Positions 32,517-41,043 of a stretch of 64,000 nucleotides of DNA are shown here, piece after piece. Numbering within the stretch: position 1 is the stretch's first letter; every line of letters starts with the position of its first letter. A program made the position numbers and the translations under genes. The stretch covers positions 1,129,743 to 1,193,742 of the forward strand of contig JAJACH010000001.1 of assembly GCA_022601645.1 (NCBI GenBank), given 5' to 3'. The notes below the pieces were generated by a model. It worked only from the letters and a program-made list of their open reading frames with translations. It searched no databases and was not told the origin of the DNA. Source of the DNA: Chlamydiia bacterium. Its GTDB lineage: Bacteria > Chlamydiota > Chlamydiia > Chlamydiales > Simkaniaceae.

Positions 32517-34459
32517 CCCAAGTCAAATTCAAGTGCACCGGTTGTGGAAAATGTTGCAACGGGAAAGATGGCTATGTATGGTTAGAAGAAGATGACATCA
32601 CAAGACTGACAAAAGCACTTGGACTTGAAGAAGATGAATTTCTCGAAAAATACACAACTGTCTTCCAGGGGAAACGTGTTTTACTTGACCAAGAAGACAC
32701 CTTTGACTGCATCTTCCTTGATGAAAACAAACAGTGCTCCGTCTACAAAGCGCGGCCAAATCAATGCGCTACCTTCCCTTTTTGGCCTCATGTCATCGAA
32801 TCCCGCCTCCACTGGCTTCGTGAAGGCATCATCTGTGAAGGCATTAACCACCCGGAGGCACCTTTGATCCCACTTGGCACCATCGAGAAATGGAAAAACT
32901 TCGATCCTAACATGAAACGCGAAATCGAAGAGCTTCACCGCCAAAGCCTAAAAGACCTTGAGGACGCCTTTGACGGCACGCTCCACTTCGGGACAGGAGG
33001 CATGCGCACACTCATGGGCCCTGGCACCAACCGACTAAACATTTACACCATCCGCATGGCAACACAAGGCCTTGCTAACGTCGTCAAAAAAGGCGCCGTC
33101 TTTATCTCCCACGATTCGCGCCACCACTCAAAACAATTCGCCTTAGAGGCTGCCCGCGTCCTCGCCGGCAATAACATCACCGTCCACCTCACCCCAGAAC
33201 TCCGCCCCACACCCTTTGTCTCCTTTGGCCTACGTGAACTCAAATGCCAAGCAGGTATCATGATCACCGCCTCCCACAACCCCCCTGAATACAACGGCTA
33301 CAAAGTTTACTGGGAAGATGGTGCCCAAGTCGTCCCACCAAACGACCAAAACATTATCGCTGAAGTCAAAAAAATCGAAGACCCTCTCTCGGTCAAACTC
33401 GCCCCAGCTGACTCCCCCCTTATCCACTACACAGACGAGACCCTCGATAAAGCCTACTACCAAGCCATCAAACATCCTCCCATCGAGACAGATCTTTCCA
33501 TCGTCTACTCGCCCTTACACGGCTGCGGCATCACCATGATGCCCAAAACCCTCGAACAAGCCGGTTTTAAAAACCTCACCTACGTCGAAGAACAAAAAGA
33601 GCCCAACGGCGACTTCCCCACAACACGCACACCCAATCCCGAAGAACGCGTCGCCCTAGAACTTGGCATCCGCGACATGCTAGAGCGAAAAGCCGACATC
33701 TTCATCGCCTCCGACCCCGATGCCGACCGCCTGGGTGTCGTCGTTAACCATCACGGAAAAGAACACCTCCTAACAGGCAACCAAACCGCCATCATCTGCG
33801 TTGACTACCTCTGCAATCAATCACTGCCGGAAAACGCCGCTTTTGTCACAACCATCGTCACAACACCCCTTTTCGAAACGCTTGTCAAAGCCAACGGCCA
33901 CACCTGCTTTAACGTCCTTACAGGCTTTAAATACATCGGCGAAAAAATCCATCAATTTGAACAAAAAAATGACCACACCTTCATCTTTGGTGCAGAAGAA
34001 TCGTACGGCTACCTCATCGGCACACATTCACGCGACAAAGACTCCCAAGCGTCCGCTGCCCTCATCTGTACCATCGCCGCCAAAGCAAAGGCAGAAGGCC
34101 TCACCCTCGTCGATAAACTAAACGCCATCTACGACAAGTACGGCCTTCATACCGAAGGACAAAAAAGCATCAAATTCCCTCCCTCAAAAGAAAGCATGGA
34201 AAAAATGGCAAAAATCATGCAATCCCTGCGAGAGAACCCACCACCTGAAACAACAGCCATCGACTATGAAAACGATCAAACGGGCCTGCCTAAATCAGAT
34301 GTGCTAAGCTATACCTTTAAAGATCAATCCAAAGCGATTGTTCGCCCGTCTGGCACCGAACCTAAGATCAAAATCTATGGCCTCGCCGTAGGGGATCAAA
34401 AACGTCTAGATGAAATCCTCTCTCTAATGGAAAAACACCTTAAGCAGCTTGGGGCGTAA
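32480..34459 (+). CDS. YkgJ-type Cys cluster fused to phosphoglucomutase/phosphomannomutase
   Basis: A 659-residue two-domain protein. Residues about 18-120 are a YkgJ cysteine cluster (FKCTGCGKCC, then DCIFLDENKQCSVYKARPNQ and CATFPFWP), which binds a metal or iron-sulfur centre. From about 138 it is a full alpha-D-phosphohexomutase like PgcA: FGTGGMRTLMGPGTNRLNIY, the phospho-Ser loop TASHNPPEYNGYKVYW (Ser about 265), metal-binding DPDADR, sugar loop GAEESYGYL and the phosphate-binding RPSGTEPKIK. The frame is continuous with no stop between. Fusion of these two domains is unusual. The start may be 32480 (GGAG upstream) or 32510; both keep the cysteine cluster. Confidence 0.8.
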   Translation: MGKEKGTQSDMLTQVKFKCTGCGKCCNGKDGYVWLEEDDITRLTKALGLEEDEFLEKYTTVFQGKRVLLDQEDTFDCIFLDENKQCSVYKARPNQCATFPFWPHVIESRLHWLREGIICEGINHPEAPLIPLGTIEKWKNFDPNMKREIEELHRQSLKDLEDAFDGTLHFGTGGMRTLMGPGTNRLNIYTIRMATQGLANVVKKGAVFISHDSRHHSKQFALEAARVLAGNNITVHLTPELRPTPFVSFGLRELKCQAGIMITASHNPPEYNGYKVYWEDGAQVVPPNDQNIIAEVKKIEDPLSVKLAPADSPLIHYTDETLDKAYYQAIKHPPIETDLSIVYSPLHGCGITMMPKTLEQAGFKNLTYVEEQKEPNGDFPTTRTPNPEERVALELGIRDMLERKADIFIASDPDADRLGVVVNHHGKEHLLTGNQTAIICVDYLCNQSLPENAAFVTTIVTTPLFETLVKANGHTCFNVLTGFKYIGEKIHQFEQKNDHTFIFGAEESYGYLIGTHSRDKDSQASAALICTIAAKAKAEGLTLVDKLNAIYDKYGLHTEGQKSIKFPPSKESMEKMAKIMQSLRENPPPETTAIDYENDQTGLPKSDVLSYTFKDQSKAIVRPSGTEPKIKIYGLAVGDQKRLDEILSLMEKHLKQLGA

Positions 34460-34694
34460 ATGCTCCCTTGATTTCGCCTGCTCCGAATGTTAACGCCGGA
34501 AGACAAATCACACTCGTCTTCAAACCTTCATTGAGTACAACACTGCGAGCATTCACAACCATAAACGCTATAAGAGCCACCGCTGCTGCAACAGCAAGCA
34601 TCCCCTTAGCCGCCTTCGTATAAACCTGCTTATTAGTTCTAACAACTGGTGTTGGTGTATCTACTGAATTTGTAACTGTATTATTAACTGACAT
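34440..34694 (-). CDS. Small two-helix membrane protein (Inc-like)
   Basis: An 84-residue protein with a polar N-terminus (MSVNNTVTNSVDTPTPVV), one clear hydrophobic helix at about 32-49 (MLAVAAAVALIAFMVVNA) and a weaker one near 60-72. AAGGAGG six bases before the ATG is a very strong ribosome binding site. It is the fourth of four minus-strand hydrophobic genes in a row. Its last 20 bases overlap the mutase gene on the other strand. Confidence 0.5.
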   Translation of the reverse strand: MSVNNTVTNSVDTPTPVVRTNKQVYTKAAKGMLAVAAAVALIAFMVVNARSVVLNEGLKTSVICLPALTFGAGEIKGAFTPQAA

Positions 34695-34852
34695 ATTACC
34701 TCCTTATTACTTACATAACAAGATTGTAACACAGACCCACATTATCGAATCAACGCTAATGAAAACCTACTAATCCCCAAAACCTTTAATACCCTTAAGA
34801 AATAATAAAAAATTGCTCTCGTATCACGGGCACTATATAAAGTAATTTAAAT

Positions 34853-34878
34853 AAAAAAAACGCCGCAATTGCGACGTT
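34853..34878 (-). terminator. Rho-independent terminator of the 34920 gene
   Basis: On the minus strand, AACGTCGC-AATT-GCGGCGTT (34878 to 34859, one G-T wobble) is followed by a run of Ts down to 34853. It lies 42 bases after the stop of the gene at 34920. The rest of 34695-34919 shows no gene. Confidence 0.75.
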
Positions 34879-34919
34879 TTCTGAATAAAGGAATGATATC
34901 TGTCACAGATCTACCTTTG

Positions 34920-35903
34920 TTATGCTTGACGAGCAGCTCTTGCTTCACGCCATTCAGCCCGCTGCTGTGGAGTCATTTGAGCTAAACGTCTTCTCTGAGC
35001 TGTAGATATGCCTTTACGTTTCTTAGGAACAGATGAAGGTGTGCTTCTACCAGAAGAAGTTGATACTGGCGTTGAAGGGGCTGATGAGACGGTTGAAGGT
35101 GTTCCGGGTAACCGCACAGCACCTTGTCTTTCTAACTTTGCAAAGAGTTCAGCTTGCGTGTCCCCTTTGGGTAGTGGTAAAGAGCGTGCTGCTCCACTTG
35201 GAGATGCTAGTGGTGTGGCCGGAGACTTGGTATGTACTGGAGCTCTTTTGACTGGCGCTTGTGCTACAGGTGCTTGATCTAATTTTGCAAATTCTGCGTC
35301 CACTTTAGCATTGTGTGCTTCATTGTCTTTGGCAAACTGTGCAGCTTTTAATCCGTCGACTGTGGATTGGGCTGATTCAACTTCAGCCCGCGCAGCTCTG
35401 AGCTCGTCTGATAATTGAGAGTGAGTTTCCTCTGCTTGAGTTAACGCATCGTTTTCATCAGGGAGTCCCAATGTATATGTTGAGTTAAGACGTGCTTCTT
35501 GAACATCTTCATAAGCTCTTTTAACTTTAGGTTCAAGGTCGGTAACCTTTTGCTCTGCTTGCTTAAGGTGCTTTTCAGCTTGCTTTAGCTTTCCTTTAGG
35601 AGTTCTGTTAGCGAAAAATAACCCTAGCGCAACAGCACCAACACTTGCTAACGTTCCACCTAAGGCCATTGCTGCATCTTTAACACCTGTTAAATTAGCG
35701 ACGTGCTTGATTGTGCTGCCAGCGTTTCCTAGTGCGTGCACTGCACCTTTCCCGTACATGGCTCCTAGAATCGCAATCGCTCCTAGCGCTAGTACACCAA
35801 CGGTAATCGCGAGTGCTTTTTTTGGTGAAATCTTCTCAAATCCTGAAGGAGCTCCAGCTGCCTTAGCCTGTTGTCCTGCAAAAACGCCCATTGATACTGA
35901 CAT
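34920..35903 (-). CDS. Inc-like protein with bilobed hydrophobic region, coiled coil and Ser/Pro-rich tail
   Basis: A 327-residue protein. Two hydrophobic helices lie at about 30-50 (ALAITVGVLALGAIAILGAM) and 77-98 (MALGGTLASVGAVALGLFF). A long charged coiled coil (LKQAEKHLKQAEQKVTDLEP onward) runs from about 105 to 205. A disordered tail rich in Ser, Thr, Pro (SSAPSTPVSTSSGRSTPSSV) is followed by a basic helix (TAQRRRLAQMTPQQRAEWRE). This is the general plan of inclusion-membrane proteins that capture host factors. GAGAGG precedes the ATG. Confidence 0.6.
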   Translation of the reverse strand: MSVSMGVFAGQQAKAAGAPSGFEKISPKKALAITVGVLALGAIAILGAMYGKGAVHALGNAGSTIKHVANLTGVKDAAMALGGTLASVGAVALGLFFANRTPKGKLKQAEKHLKQAEQKVTDLEPKVKRAYEDVQEARLNSTYTLGLPDENDALTQAEETHSQLSDELRAARAEVESAQSTVDGLKAAQFAKDNEAHNAKVDAEFAKLDQAPVAQAPVKRAPVHTKSPATPLASPSGAARSLPLPKGDTQAELFAKLERQGAVRLPGTPSTVSSAPSTPVSTSSGRSTPSSVPKKRKGISTAQRRRLAQMTPQQRAEWREARAARQA

Positions 35904-36004
35904 ATAATTACCTCTCTAATTTGTTCTTATTAAATATTAATTATACTATATTAAATATTTTATTTCAATGTATTTTAAACTATTGTTTATTAGTTATTTG
36001 TAGG

Positions 36005-36328
36005 CTAGAATCTATCTATTTCTTCATTAATGAAGGCTTCCCACCGACGAACGGCGTGCTCATTGATTTGAGGCGTCTTAACGAGCTTAAAACCAATGGT
36101 TAAGGCGATCATGCTACCCGCAAATGTAAAGGCAGCGGTTGCTTGAGGGTTTGTTTTGATAAAATGGATGACAGAGCCCCCGATTTTTTTAGCCATAAAC
36201 CCCAGGGCCTCAGTGGATTTTGGGGTGAAAATCAATGCGAGCGCTACAGCTGTAATGAGAAGCGCTGTCGGCGCGGCTCGCACGAGAAATCCTCTAAAAC
36301 TGCTACCTTGTTGTACTGCCTCCATCAT
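36005..36328 (-). CDS. Small bilobed membrane protein (Inc-like)
   Basis: A 107-residue protein with two hydrophobic helices (APTALLITAVALALIFTP and TAAFTFAGSMIALTIGF) separated by about 25 residues, and short polar ends. I start it at ATG 36328, whose Shine-Dalgarno GAGAGG overlaps the stop of the upstream gene, so the two are translated together. The longer frame from 36385 lies in the upstream gene. No domain outside the membrane part. Confidence 0.55.
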   Translation of the reverse strand: MMEAVQQGSSFRGFLVRAAPTALLITAVALALIFTPKSTEALGFMAKKIGGSVIHFIKTNPQATAAFTFAGSMIALTIGFKLVKTPQINEHAVRRWEAFINEEIDRF

Positions 36329-36335
36329 CAACCTC

Positions 36336-37196
36336 TCAAACAGCCGGTTGAGAACGGATTTCATCAACTTGAACGGTTGAAACACCTAGCATATCAGAAA
36401 TCGTGTAAAGCAATTGCTCACCACCGCTTTTTGTGAGAATGACATAGGGGTTTGCTGGATCTCTTAAATCAAAACTGAGTCTCGCTCCTGCATCACCTCG
36501 CATATCCTTTATCGCAACCAGCCGCAAAGCATTAAATGCTTCATTTTTTTCTACTAATCTATATTGATTTTCAAAGCGAACAGGTCTTCTCTCGCCTAAT
36601 GAGCTCAAAGGTGCAGAAGAGGGTTGACTCTCCTCTTCCGTTACCTGTCTAATGTTATCAGCTCGAGGATAGGATCCGCTTTCAAAATGAGGTGTCTCTG
36701 GCTCAAAACTTTGAGGAACAAGGGCTCCGTCCTCAGATTCAGTGAATCTATAATTTTTTTCATGCATCATTACCCTTATTGCAAAGCCTTCTTTAGCTGT
36801 CCATACGGCATGTGGAAGATGTTGTCTCTCCGGTTCTAGCAAGTTATCATCTACCCATGCACGCACCTTACCTTCAAAGGCCCTTTGTTCTATATCAGGG
36901 TTCTTTGGCCATGGTCTATCTGTTGACTGTGCGCCGGTCTTGCTCCCTTTAGAACGAAGATCAAAGCATTTTTTCGCGATAAGAGCGACTAATCCCGTTC
37001 CAACAAGCGAGTGTACTGTAGTCAAGACAGCGATTTTGTGCTCTTTAAGTGTATTAATGACGTGCTGGAAGTTGTTTCCCTTCGATAAAAAGAGCGCTAG
37101 AGCAAGTATTGCAATCGCCCCTATTGTACCGATTGCTAAGTACGCATTTCGTTTAATCTCACCGACATTATTTGAATGCCCACTTACTGTTAACAT
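36336..37196 (-). CDS. Inc-like protein with bilobed hydrophobic region and soluble C-terminus
   Basis: A 286-residue protein starting at ATG 37196 (GAGGGA upstream). Hydrophobic helices are at about 19-38 (AYLAIGTIGAIAILALALFL) and 58-75 (AVLTTVHSLVGTGLVALIA). The remaining 200 residues are soluble, acidic and Pro-rich, with no recognised fold (RAWVDDNLLEPERQ; LVAIKDMRGDAGARLSFDLR). It is the first gene of the minus-strand island and is coupled to the small gene at 36005. Confidence 0.58.
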   Translation of the reverse strand: MLTVSGHSNNVGEIKRNAYLAIGTIGAIAILALALFLSKGNNFQHVINTLKEHKIAVLTTVHSLVGTGLVALIAKKCFDLRSKGSKTGAQSTDRPWPKNPDIEQRAFEGKVRAWVDDNLLEPERQHLPHAVWTAKEGFAIRVMMHEKNYRFTESEDGALVPQSFEPETPHFESGSYPRADNIRQVTEEESQPSSAPLSSLGERRPVRFENQYRLVEKNEAFNALRLVAIKDMRGDAGARLSFDLRDPANPYVILTKSGGEQLLYTISDMLGVSTVQVDEIRSQPAV

Positions 37197-37288
37197 AATT
37201 CCCTCGCTTGTAAGCTTCAATTATATAATAATACGTTATTGATGTTAAGCAAATGTTTTACTATTTTATGTTACTGAATGCGAGGTGC

Positions 37289-39412
37289 TTAGTGTTTTGA
37301 TGGGTATTTAACGCGGAGGTGCCGGGTGATAGCGAGGGTCTTGATCATGGTTTCTTTGACGATGCGGAGCTCTTCGAAGGTGAGCTGACAGTGATCAAAC
37401 TGCCCTTCTTCGGCCTTATCTTGGATCAGGCGGTCCACAAGCTCTGTGATGGTGTTTTCATCGACTTCTTCTAAGGAGCGTGAGGCGGCCTCGATGGTGT
37501 CGGCGATCATGAGGATGGCGTTTTCCCGGGTTCGAGGTGTGGGCCCTGGGTAGCGGAACTGTTTTTCGTCGACGGCGTCGACGTCGCCCCCCATTTGCTC
37601 CACCTGCTTACAGTAGAAGTAGTAGACTAAGGTGGTGCCGTGGTGTTGTTTGATGACATCGAGGAAGGAAGCGGGCAGGCCGTGTTTGCGGGCGAGGGTT
37701 TCTCCTTCGACGACGTGGGCGATGATGACTTGGGCTGATTCGACGGGGGTTAAGAGTTGGTGGATGTTAAAGCCGCCCATCTGGTTTTCGGTGAAATAGT
37801 GAGGGTTAAAGAGTTTCCCGATGTCGTGGTAGAGAGCGGAGACGCGGCAAAAGAGGCCGTTAGCACCGATTGCGCCAGCAGCGGCTTCGGCAAGTGAACC
37901 GACGACGAGGCAATGTTGGTAAGTGCCGGGGGCTTCGAGTGAGAGGCGGCGGAGCAGTTCGTTATTCGGGTCCATGTATTCCATGAGTGTGATGTCGGTC
38001 ATGATGCCAAAGAGAGATTCGAGGACGGGCAACAGGCCGACGACGAGAATCGAGATGGCTAGCATGAAGATGGCGCTTGATAGGAGATCGGTGATAAACT
38101 GCATGTCCCAAAACTCGCCTGTGCCAAAGGCAAAGACGGAGAGAACGGGGATGAGTGTAAGCCAGACTTTAATCGAAACGTTGAAGACTTCTTTTCTGCG
38201 GCGTAAACCTCTTGCGCATAAGATGGCAACGATGCCTGATGAGAGGTTTGCTACGATAAAGCTACTATGTTCGACCGAAAGAGATAGTCCCATGACAATT
38301 GAAAGAAGGCAGGTGGTAACGATGGCGATTTCGGCATTCAAGAGAACGGTCAAGAGGATGGCAGCGAATGGGACGAAGATTGGGAAGCGAATCGAGCTAA
38401 AGAAGGCAAAGCTTTCATCTAGGAGGAAGAATTCGGTGGCTTTTGAGAGAATGAGGAGGAGGATGACGATGGTGGCGTAGAGGCTAACTTTTTGGAAGTT
38501 TTCTAAAAAGCGGCGTTGATTGATCTTAAAGTAGGCGGCGATCAGCCAGACGACGAGGAGGGCATAGATTAATGAGGAGAGGATGGTAAGGGGGGAGGCG
38601 AGGTTTCTTTCGCTGTTTAGAGCGCTTTTCATCGCACGAAGGAGGACGATGTGTCTTTTTGAGACTTTGTCTCCGCGATCGATAATGCGGGTACCGGCTT
38701 TGATCCTTGAGACGCTTTCGGGGATTTCTTTTTCTAGGATTTGTTTCACGTGTCGTTCGACATTAGGATCTTTTTGCAAAACCCACTTGGCACCTCTAAA
38801 ATAGTCGATGATGTAGCTTAGTGTATCCTTGTGGAAGCCACTACCTTCTAATAGGTCATTTTCTTGTCGTTCCCAGAAATCACTTGGTAGGTAGTAAGAG
38901 AGTCCATCGTCTGACTGGCGATATGTGAAGTACTCTGCGGTATTGATACGCAGATTTTCCATGCGGCGAATAGTACGCGAGTCGGTAAAACGGGAGCGAA
39001 TCATGTAGGATTGGAGGGCATCAGCGGCTTTATAAACCTCTTCAAATGTTCGATTGGGAAGGTTGTTACGCCAGCTCCCATCGTGAATGAGGTAATCCTC
39101 AAACGCATAGCGAACGCGCCGGATTTCATCGGCGGGCAGCATATAGATGGATCCGATGTCGCGAAGGCCTTCTTGTCTGAGGATAAGCGTTTCTTCTTCA
39201 TCAGGGAAAGAAAAATCTACTTGAGCGACTACAAAATTCTTAGAAGAACCGTTAACTTCAAGTAAATCGACCTTGACTTCACGGATATGAATGAATACGG
39301 CTAAGGCGACAAGTACCAAAAGAGCGACACCTAGGCGTTTACCTAAGTTATTCTGTTTCAATTTCTCCCAAAGGCGGGAGATCTGTTTACCCTCGTCTAA
39401 ATCTTCACCCAT
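37289..39412 (-). CDS. 7TM-HD family phosphodiesterase (PgpH-like, c-di-AMP)
   Basis: A 707-residue membrane enzyme. One N-terminal helix (LGVALLVLVALAVFI) is followed by an extracytoplasmic domain to about 270, a block of about seven helices (about 275-480), and a cytoplasmic HD domain. The HD motif is YHDIGKLFNPHYF at about 526-538, with earlier LEAPGTYQHCLVVGSLAEAA and later IIAHVVEGE and KQHHGTTLV carrying more metal ligands. This matches PgpH, which hydrolyses c-di-AMP. Divergent from dnaX, with 66 bases between. Confidence 0.88.
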   Translation of the reverse strand: MGEDLDEGKQISRLWEKLKQNNLGKRLGVALLVLVALAVFIHIREVKVDLLEVNGSSKNFVVAQVDFSFPDEEETLILRQEGLRDIGSIYMLPADEIRRVRYAFEDYLIHDGSWRNNLPNRTFEEVYKAADALQSYMIRSRFTDSRTIRRMENLRINTAEYFTYRQSDDGLSYYLPSDFWERQENDLLEGSGFHKDTLSYIIDYFRGAKWVLQKDPNVERHVKQILEKEIPESVSRIKAGTRIIDRGDKVSKRHIVLLRAMKSALNSERNLASPLTILSSLIYALLVVWLIAAYFKINQRRFLENFQKVSLYATIVILLLILSKATEFFLLDESFAFFSSIRFPIFVPFAAILLTVLLNAEIAIVTTCLLSIVMGLSLSVEHSSFIVANLSSGIVAILCARGLRRRKEVFNVSIKVWLTLIPVLSVFAFGTGEFWDMQFITDLLSSAIFMLAISILVVGLLPVLESLFGIMTDITLMEYMDPNNELLRRLSLEAPGTYQHCLVVGSLAEAAAGAIGANGLFCRVSALYHDIGKLFNPHYFTENQMGGFNIHQLLTPVESAQVIIAHVVEGETLARKHGLPASFLDVIKQHHGTTLVYYFYCKQVEQMGGDVDAVDEKQFRYPGPTPRTRENAILMIADTIEAASRSLEEVDENTITELVDRLIQDKAEEGQFDHCQLTFEELRIVKETMIKTLAITRHLRVKYPSKH

Positions 39413-39478
39413 TGGCGCGCATAACCTTATAAATTAGACTGTACCATAATATGGGATAAACTGCTAATCTTAGAATAT

Positions 39479-40708
39479 ATGATGTACCGTCCACAAAAAT
39501 TCATCGAGGTCCTCGGTCAAGAAGCGATTGTTCAAACGCTTAAAAATGCAATTAAACTAAAGAGAATTGGCAATGCCTATCTCTTTTGCGGAATGCGCGG
39601 CACGGGGAAAACGACTCTAGCGCGTCTTTTTGCAAAGGCGATTAATTGTGAAAACTTAGAAAATGGCGAGCCGTGTAATACGTGCCAATCATGTAAAGAG
39701 ATTACTTCGGGATCTTCTTTAGATGTGATTGAGATTGATGGCGCGTCAAATCGCGGCATTGAGGATATCCGCCAAATCAATGACAATGTGGGCTATGCCT
39801 CCTGGTCTGGTCAGTGCAAAATCACGATTATTGACGAAGTGCATATGCTTACAAAAGAGGCATTTAACGCGCTTTTAAAAACCTTGGAAGAGCCTCCTGC
39901 AAATACAAAGTTCTTTTTTGCAACAACAGAGCCACACAAGGTTCTCCCAACGATTACGAGTCGTTGCCAAAGATTTGATCTAAAACGGATTCCTGATGAA
40001 CTCATCATTCAAAAGCTCAAGTCGATTGCAAACCAAGTCCCCAACGATGCTCTTGCCTTAATTGCCAAGCGCTCTGAAGGTTCGCTTCGTGATGCTGAGT
40101 CGATTCTCGATCAAATGGTATGCTCATCTGAAGAAATCACCCCTGAACTTGTTTGCAAAAACTTAGGGATACCGCCTGCTGAGGTGTTCGATAAACTTGA
40201 AAAAGCAATGTTAACTCACGATGTGGAGTTTGCAAAAGCGCTGGCTGACGAACTTTTCTCAAGCGGTGGAGATCTTGCCAATTTTGTTGAAGAACTTGCC
40301 TCGCATTTTCTCACCCACATTTCAAATAAAAATTCCCCATTTAAGAAAGCTCAAATTTTCTCTATCCTAGATTACCTTAATCCCTGGCTTGCAGATATTC
40401 GCAAAACACCTTTTAAGCGAGCTAATGTAGAGATTATTTTACTTAAACTCATTCGACTTTGCCAAACCTCTTCACTTGAAGATCTCATCGAGAGGCTTAT
40501 TGACCTTGAAAGCAAAATCGACCAGCCAGCTAAGGTTCAAGAGGTTAAGGAAAATCCAATTCCCCCTGCTGCACCGGTGCAAGCCCAAGAGCCTGAGCCA
40601 ATCCCCATTCCCATCCCAAGTTCACCACCTCGCCCGCCTAACATCCACCATGATCGGTTGATGCAATTTGCGGCGGTTGAGCTAAGTGGGACTGTAAAAA
40701 AATCCTAG
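39479..40708 (+). CDS. dnaX: DNA polymerase III subunit gamma/tau
   Basis: A 409-residue clamp-loader ATPase. It has Walker A GMRGTGKTTLARLFAKAINC, a four-Cys zinc module (NCENLENGEPCNTCQSCKEI), Walker B ITIIDEVHMLTKEAFNALLK and sensor SRCQRFDLKR. It begins MMYRPQKFIEVLGQE, a few residues shorter than usual (YQxLARKYRPxxF); the frame is open upstream but has no better start. The C-terminus is a short Pro-rich linker (IPPAAPVQAQEPEPIPIPIP) without the tau domains, so it acts as a gamma-like form. Confidence 0.9.
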   Translation: MMYRPQKFIEVLGQEAIVQTLKNAIKLKRIGNAYLFCGMRGTGKTTLARLFAKAINCENLENGEPCNTCQSCKEITSGSSLDVIEIDGASNRGIEDIRQINDNVGYASWSGQCKITIIDEVHMLTKEAFNALLKTLEEPPANTKFFFATTEPHKVLPTITSRCQRFDLKRIPDELIIQKLKSIANQVPNDALALIAKRSEGSLRDAESILDQMVCSSEEITPELVCKNLGIPPAEVFDKLEKAMLTHDVEFAKALADELFSSGGDLANFVEELASHFLTHISNKNSPFKKAQIFSILDYLNPWLADIRKTPFKRANVEIILLKLIRLCQTSSLEDLIERLIDLESKIDQPAKVQEVKENPIPPAAPVQAQEPEPIPIPIPSSPPRPPNIHHDRLMQFAAVELSGTVKKS

Positions 40709-40749
40709 ATTCTAGTAGAATAGGGCTCAAATCAATCTAAGGAAGGCAA

Positions 40750-41034
40750 ATGGGATCAGGATTTTCAAAAATGAAAAAGCAAGCACGTCAAATGCAAGAG
40801 CAATTTGAGCAGATGCAAGACGAGCTTTCAAAAAAGCGTGTAACAGGTACTGCTGGTGGCGACCTTGTTAAAATGACGCTAAATGGTGATAAAGACATCA
40901 TTGATCTTGAAATCAAGAAAGAGTGTGTTGATCCCGAAGATATTGAAGGGCTTCAAGACCTGATTATTGGCGCCTATCAAAATGCAACTTCGCAGTTGCA
41001 AGAAGAGATGCCAGCACTCCCCTTCGGCATGTAA
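40750..41034 (+). CDS. YbaB/EbfC nucleoid-associated protein
   Basis: A 94-residue protein of the YbaB/EbfC family, which dimerises into a tweezers shape and binds DNA. Signatures are the helix MKKQARQMQEQFEQMQDEL, the central GTAGGDLVKMTLNGDKDIID and the C-terminal DLIIGAYQNATSQLQEEM. AAGGAAGG before the ATG is the ribosome binding site. It follows dnaX directly, the common bacterial arrangement. Confidence 0.9.
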   Translation: MGSGFSKMKKQARQMQEQFEQMQDELSKKRVTGTAGGDLVKMTLNGDKDIIDLEIKKECVDPEDIEGLQDLIIGAYQNATSQLQEEMPALPFGM

Positions 41035-41043
41035 TCGCAGATT

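Noticed and set aside
37923-38480. A 185-codon plus-strand frame opposite the PgpH-like gene
   Set aside because: It lies wholly antisense to a well-supported membrane protein and has no domain, promoter or ribosome binding site.
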